From contig CM054113.1 of the NCBI GenBank assembly GCA_028673005.1, forward strand, positions 171,013,837 through 171,077,836: a DNA stretch of 64,000 bases. The letters are read 5' to 3'. A model generated the notes under the pieces. It was not told the DNA's origin and did not search any database. It worked only from the letters and a program-made list of their open reading frames with translations. Positions 58,423-64,000 of this stretch are shown piece by piece. The position numbers and the translations under genes were made by a program. Source of the DNA: Tanypteryx hageni. Lineage: Eukaryota; Arthropoda; Insecta; Odonata; Petaluridae. Position 1 is the first letter of the stretch; each line of letters starts with the position of its first letter.

Positions 58423-58760
58423 CAGGGGTGGGAAAACTTTTTACCAACTGCTAGTGAGCCACATTAGCAGTTGCCGCATTAACAGATACAAATGCTTCGG
58501 ATGGCTGCAGTAGGATTCCCGTCGAATGTAACTTGAGATAATGTGAAGGGAGGGTCATATGAGTGAAAATCATTAATTAATAATATTTTAGCATCACAAC
58601 TTCACAAGAGAAGATTCGCATGCCTTAATTTTTAGCAAAAAATATGAAATTGTGTACATTGGATTTCACACTTGGCTTTCATAACGGCATCGTGTGCCGC
58701 ATATATGTAATGCTCTCGCGGGTCTGATGTGGTCCGCGGACCGTACTTTGCCCACCTCTG
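58423..58760. mobile_element. hAT MITE (338 bp) with perfect 8-bp TSD
   Basis: CTTTAAAG on both sides (58415-58422, 58761-58768). Ends CAGGGGTGGGAAAACTTTTT and, reverse-complemented, CAGAGGTGGGCAAAGTACGG. The left TSD overlaps the TSD of the preceding MITE. Confidence 0.93.
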
Positions 58761-58768
58761 CTTTAAAG

Positions 58769-60599
58769 GATTACGAAATCAAACGATTTGGCGCAGATAA
58801 ACCACCTCAACGAGGCATTTCACGGAGAAAGGTCTCAAGGTGTCCTTCACTCGATGTGAGTCAGCCGTTGCAATCCGATGACCCTGAGGACCCGCTACCC
58901 TAGGCAGAGTAATGCTCCAACTCACCCGACACCATCATTATCTTCCAGCGTACACAAAAACATACCTTTTTGGTGTTTGTTTCCTGATTATTGACATATT
59001 ATTCGTGTTTGCTATGGAGCTAGCGAGAAAACAGTGTATAGTCTTTGACCTTTGTAAGCGTACCTATCTTCACTTTTATTATGTTGAAAGTGGTTAGCTT
59101 TAAAAGATTTCCATCTTAACGTCATTTTCCAGGAGAGGGTCCCTCGTTTGAAGCGATTGATTCTTATGTATCGAAAGAATGAGCCGCACTGCACGTGCTA
59201 GCCATGCGAAACTTCGTAAAGAGCTTTATCTTCAATTGCTGTACTTGGATGATAAGAGATTGTTACATAATATACCGACGTTCGACGTAAAGACAAAACG
59301 GAATTGAATATTATTATGAGAAATCAACGATATGCCCAACACCTCTGAATGCATCTAGTCGTTACGAAAGCCGAACAGTTGGAGATCCTTTCAATACACA
59401 GACTGTTTACGGCTGTTCACCCAGGACTCAAGGGTGTTGAAACCCGCGGATAATGTGATACAGAGTGTCGTCCGCCTTGGTGGCCATCTGGCCGTCCTTG
59501 TTTACGCGAGATTAATAGGAAGCAACCATCTTGCGAGTGAACAACAACAGTTTTTTCCACAATCCCACACGCCCGCGCTTTGACTCATAAATAGTCCACA
59601 CAACCGAAGACAAATAGACCGACATTAACATACGCCATTCCGTTCCATTAGGCATTCTCGAGAGGCTTAAGTGCGGCATTCCGTGTCCCGGGAAAACAGA
59701 AAACGATCAATTTCTTGTCCGACTTTTCTCCACGTAACTCATCCACGTAAGTCACCACAAATTCACGACGGCAATGTATTATTTCTGAAAAAGAATAGGT
59801 AGAACTAAAATAGTCTTAAGTGTCTATCGCCGTATTGGACAACAATTTCATTCGGTTCCATAAATCCGTACGTTTCAGTTCTATGAAAACGTCCGTATGA
59901 TGCCGAAAGCATTACACAGGCATACATTAAGTTCGCTCTTTAATCAGGACAGAACTTTAAAAACCTCACAAAATATTTCGCGAGGCAGAAAACCAAAGAG
60001 AACTCAAAGAAAGCAGCATACTTTTGTTTAAATTCTGACTTGAATTAAGAAAGAAAATCCAATAAAATTATGACATTGTTTCATTACCACGTAAGCATGG
60101 ATACCGTTTATAGTGGAGTCCATGGGAGCTTCACCATCATGTAGCGGAAACAATGACGAAATAAGATGATCCAAACAGAACTTATGATGCCTACTTTCCA
60201 TTTAATCATTTATTTAATGCTTATATTGCTTTTAATAGCTTTAAAATCACCGCGGATGTTGCATTTTGTGTTCCCAAATTTCATAATTTAGTGTTATAAA
60301 ATATTACAAATATATTCAAACGGAATACTAAATTGATCACGCGTATTTGTGCGACAAAAATAACGTCTGTATGTATAAGACTATACCGAATCCGAGTACA
60401 ACAATAGTTGTTGCTATGGCAACACTTTCGTTATGAGTAATAAAAACTGCAAAAACGCCAGTATTTACGCGAAATTCTAAGAAATACAATCGATAAGAAA
60501 TTTTCTACGATAAAAATTAATCTTCGTTCCTTTCCTCGGAGATTAGTACAAACCTCGCTCCGATATTAAAATTCTAAGATATTTTAATATACAAAAGAA
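58769..60599. other. No feature seen
   Basis: Mixed to AT-rich sequence; several short frames without motifs. Confidence 0.35.
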
Positions 60600-60830
60600 A
60601 GTTACCCTGCCCGATGGATTTCAGATTTCCCATGTAAATCAAATGGGAAGGACAGTTCCTGGAATTGAACCGGGGACTTCAATCTTCGCAACAAAAACTA
60701 TCCTCGGGAGCTCGGCCCATGTAGTAAGAGATTTCCACCAAGTGTCATGAAAATCGGTCTATTTGTTTAAAAGTTAATAGGGGGAGACGGACAGACAGAC
60801 ACAACGACGAAACTATTAGCCTATTTCCAT
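60600..60830 (-). mobile_element. tRNA-derived SINE-like unit
   Basis: On the minus strand, GGGCCGAGCTCCCGAGG (A-box-like) is followed by GATTGAAGTCCCC and a B box GGTTCAATTCC (60661-60671). Upstream on that strand lies a TTTCATGACACTTGG motif as in the unit at 45905, and a GACAGACAGAC/GGACGG stretch (60785-60805). Too divergent for a tRNA gene. Confidence 0.55.
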
Positions 60831-61683
60831 TCTAGAAAGTAGACGAAAAATAATTATCATAAGCGAAGGATAAAAATCTTGCTCAAAACTTTGGAGATTT
60901 GTGCATTGGTTTTATCGACAGTCAAATTAAAGATGAATTTAAAAAGGTAAGCTATTCTCTCATCTTTAAATCAATACAAATGTAAAGGAAGCTAGGTTTT
61001 TCCTCCATATAGAAACATGCAAAACTTCTTGTTTCGCCGATATGTTTACTGCGGTGCACTCGTTTCCACTTACCTATCTGTCGAATCATGGATAGTGGTG
61101 CATTTTAAAATTTTGGGAGCCCTGGGTGATAGTCATCCTCTGGGTCCTTTATATCCAAGTTACCAAGAGATTCATTCAATACTTGCTTTGTTTTCCATCA
61201 AAAAACTACAAAGATGCTCTAAAATTTGGGAGTGGCTAATGTGCATTACAATATAGAACGTGCTTCTGTGGAAAATGAAACCTTTTAGTGCTTTTCGTCA
61301 ATGCCGAAAAGCACTGTTATCTTCGTGATGTCCGTCCGTCCGTACGTATATATCAGAGAAGAATTGGCTTAACCGATTTCAACCAAATTTGGTACATAAA
61401 ATGTACACATAAATTAATGATCAAAATAGCATATTTCGACCGGATCGACTAAGCAGGGGTGCAAACTTTTCGGTCATTATGAATTTGGAAGGAATTGGCC
61501 AAACCGATTTCAACGATATTTCGTATTAAGGAGGCGAGCAACATCAAATTACAAAATAAAGATTTTTTTGTATAGATATAGAAAGCAGTTCTGCCACATT
61601 AAAAGGAATAAAAAAATTTCTTTTTACACGTATTTGTGTTGAACCGACCGCATCAATTTTAATCAAATTTAATACTTATAATA

Positions 61684-62993
61684 CGAGGGTAATTTTTAAA
61701 GTAAGAACCGTTTTGTCATAAAAAAATAAAAACTTTATATATCCAAATAATTTTATTGCTACAACTACGTACAACATTTCTTTATTTTTCTACAGTCCCC
61801 ATAGAGATCCAGGCATTTGTTTAGACGTGGCACGAGCTTGACGATCGCCTCATCATAGAAGTCGGCCGCCAGTCCATCTAACCAACCCACAACTGTTTCT
61901 TTCACTTCTTCATCAATTTCCATCCGTTTGCCGCCCAAAAACTCCTTCAGTTTTGTGAAAAGATGGAAGTCCGAAGGTGCCAGGTCAGGACTGTAGGGAG
62001 GATGGTCGAGGATTTCCCAATCAAATTTCTCCAACAGGGCTTGCGTTTTTGTGCAACATGTGGCCGCGCGTTGTCATGAAGCAGACACACTCCCCTAGTG
62101 AGTAGGCCGCGCCGGCGGTTTTGGATAGCGCGCCGTAGCCTTGTCAATGTTTCACAATATGCGTTTGCATTGATAGTTTCTCCGCGAGGCAAGAAGTCAA
62201 CCAAAAGAACGCCTTTCCTGTCCCAAAAAACGGTGGCCATGATTTTCAGAGTTGAAGGTGTCTGCTTGAATTTTTGTGATTTTGTCGGAGCGATGCCATT
62301 CAAGAGACTGCCGCTTACTCTCTGGCGTGTAATGTGAGACCGAAGTCTCATCTCCCGTCACGATATGGTCCAAGAATTCATCACCATCTCTGTGGTAGCG
62401 TTCACGACAGAGCAGCACCCATGCGTTTCTGCTTGTGTGCATGAGCATTCTTGGAAACCACCTGGCACAAATCTTTCCATATTGGAGGTGAACTGTGACA
62501 ATCTTATAGAGGACAGATCGCGAAACATTTGGAAAAGCCTCATGAAGCTAATCAATAGTGAAGCGCCTGCTTTCACGAACGTGCGCATCGACCTTGTTTT
62601 TCAAGTCCTCACTCACGCCAGACGGGCGTCCAAATCGTGCGTCATCGTGCACATTTGTCCTTCCACCATTAAACAAACTACTCCACTTTCGCACATTCCC
62701 TTCGTTCATTAAACCTTCCCCATACACTTCCACAAGTTGGCGATGGATTTCGGCAGGGCGAATTTTTTTCGCGTTCAAAAATCTAATCACCGAACGCACT
62801 TCACAATCGGCGGGATTAGTGATAGACATGGTTCTTTATAAAGCACTGTGAAAAATCAACTCACTCAAATGCTCAGCGCACACTGAGGACGTGGCCGGGG
62901 CCCTAGAGAGAGCATTCAACCTTGAGACGCCTCCGGTCAATGACCAGCGCGGGTAGGGTGAGGAAACGGTTCTTACTTTAAAAATTACCCTAG
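61684..62993 (-). mobile_element. mariner element 3, complete (1310 bp)
   Basis: TA on both sides (61682-61683, 62994-62995). TIRs share AGGGTAATTTTTAAAGTAAG then AACCGTTT; terminal bases CGAGGG versus CTAGGG. The length is that of a full mariner and the transposase gene fills it. Confidence 0.95.
61765..62829 (-). pseudogene. mariner transposase, one stop and two frameshifts
   Basis: Start MSITNPADCEVRSVIRF at 62829; helix-turn-helix parts AEIHRQLVEVYGEGLMNEGN and GRPSGVSEDLK; a stop at 62548 after RRFTID. The same frame then gives VTGDETSVSHY (first D), a shift near 62240 gives MATVFWDRKGVLLVDFL and LLHDNARPH (second D), and another near 62040 returns to YSPDLAPSDFHLF (third D), with 34 residues between the last two Asps. 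C-terminus LVPRLNKCLDLYGD, stop at 61765. All catalytic residues survive, so decay is recent. Confidence 0.93.
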
Positions 62994-63277
62994 TACACAC
63001 ATATATACAAAACCAAATTGGCATATTTAAACCGAATCAACCGAACAGGGGTGCCACAATTACAAATTTAACTCTTTCAGTAATTAAGGATTTGGAAGGA
63101 ATTGGCTGAACGAATTTCAATTTAATTTTGTATATAAGATTTGTATCACATACCATAATGAAATCAAGATGTTTAAGGCGGAGCTAAAGAGCAGGGCTAC
63201 CACAGTAAAAAGTAAAATAATATTTCTTTTACACGTATTTCTAGAGAACTGACCACATGGATTTTAACCCAATATGG

Positions 63278-64000
63278 CAGCGATTCCCAAACTTTTCTTT
63301 TCGCGTACCACCGAAAACGTGGAAAAATTTCTTCGTACCACATAGTAAGTATGAACTTAAAAAATTTTCTTTACTAACGAAAGAGGCATTTTCAAAATAA
63401 TATAAGGTAGGCAGATAAAATAGGTAGTACTGAAAAATTAATTATTTTCTCGCATTTATCATGCTTAAAATACAAAGAAAATCATTCAATGTGATGAATG
63501 AGCTTGAATATATGTAGATAGCATTTTAATATTTGGTTCATTGTTAGTTAACTTCCAGCGAAAGTCCGGTTCGAGGTTCAATCTTGTTCGATTTTTGTTT
63601 TTAATTACCAACATAGCAGAAAACCCCGTTTCACATAGATTAAGTCGTGCAGAATGGGATTAGAATTTTCAAAGCTATGTCAGAAAGAGTGGGCTTATTC
63701 AGCTGGTCTTTTTCCCTCACGTTCATATTTTCAGGAATGGAATTAATTGAAACAAACGAGCTTCTCGCCTAATTCAGTTCAGAATAATTTTGTTTAAAAT
63801 AGCAACGTGAAAACGCAAACAGACGAGTACGTCGGCAGTTGACTGTGAGCCATGAGCGGCGCAGCGGAAGCGTCCGGACGATGCGGGCAATAGTCCGTCC
63901 CTCTCTGTGGTCACTCGTTGTGCAGTTCCATGGGTGAGTGCTGACACTAAACTCGCGTACCACTGGCAGAATCTTTGCCTACCACTGGTGGTACGCGTAC
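63278..64000. mobile_element. hAT element, left part (continues past window)
   Basis: Starts CAGCGATTCCCAAACTTTTC with TTTTCGCGTACCACCGAAA just inside. Near the window end CCACTGGTGGTACGCGTAC mirrors the inner block, so the right end probably lies a few tens of bases beyond 64000. No transposase seen. Confidence 0.8.

Larger units (their letters stand above)
61330..63277 (+). repeat. Diverged repeat units (AACCGATTTCAACCAAATTT type) split by a mariner
   Basis: Units with GGAAGGAATTGGCCAAACCG or similar, TTTCAACNAAATTT, CAGGGGTGC and TTTACACGTATTT blocks occur at about 61360, 61488, 61620, 63015 and 63095. Their order resumes across the mariner at 61684-62993. Diverged copies of one dispersed or tandem repeat; no coding. 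Confidence 0.6.

Overview
This window looks like arthropod, most likely insect, nuclear DNA. It is AT-rich and gene-poor, has spliced exons with GT/AG borders, and is packed with decayed eukaryotic transposons: mariner, Tigger/pogo, Merlin, hAT, a piggyBac-like MITE, Jockey and another non-LTR LINE, a Penelope-like element (PLE), and tRNA-derived SINEs. Nothing bacterial or viral was recognised.

The one host gene I can identify is on the minus strand. Three internal exons (35005-35160, 11429-11706, 1945-2221, in transcript order) encode consecutive parts of a LIV-1-type zinc transporter closest to ZIP13/SLC39A13 (Drosophila Zip99C). Splice phases are compatible (1, then 0, then 1 at the last donor). 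The gene runs off the left edge (last transmembrane helices missing) and its 5' exon(s) were not found. Its introns of about 23.3 kb and 9.2 kb are filled with nested transposons, so roughly 1.9-35.2 kb is one host gene plus its passengers. A possible first coding exon of another gene, + strand, is at 40745-40842 in a CpG-rich stretch.

Layout. 0-2 kb: Tigger transposase relic, piggyBac-like MITE, ZIP13 exon. 2.2-11.4 kb (intron): Tigger-type element with a second TIR element and a LINE nested in it, a Merlin relic, and an orphan insect gene family flanked by inverted repeats, with a purine/pyrimidine palindrome beside it. 11.7-35 kb (intron): pogo relic, PLE with GIY-YIG domain and palindromic tail, mariner split by a 0.7-kb repeat, a 4.3-kb element with about 467-bp TIRs and an orphan transposase-like gene, a second mariner, PLE copy 2, LINE copy 2 split by a long inverted-repeat element. 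35-50 kb: mostly unassigned sequence with scattered MITEs and SINEs. 50.5-56.5 kb: a deep nest (TIR element > Jockey LINE and hAT > second hAT gene between inverted 16-bp arrays). 57-64 kb: hAT MITEs with perfect 8-bp target duplications, a SINE, a nearly complete mariner and the start of another hAT.

The best candidates for something undescribed are (i) the 7.7-11.0 kb orphan gene family inside inverted repeats, (ii) the 22.4-26.7 kb long-TIR element with an unclassified transposase-like gene, (iii) hammerhead-like motifs in PLE-associated sequence, one inside a 154-bp insert with target duplication, and (iv) the inverted 16-bp arrays around an hAT gene. All calls come from reading the sequence; no database search was run, so family names rest on remembered motifs.
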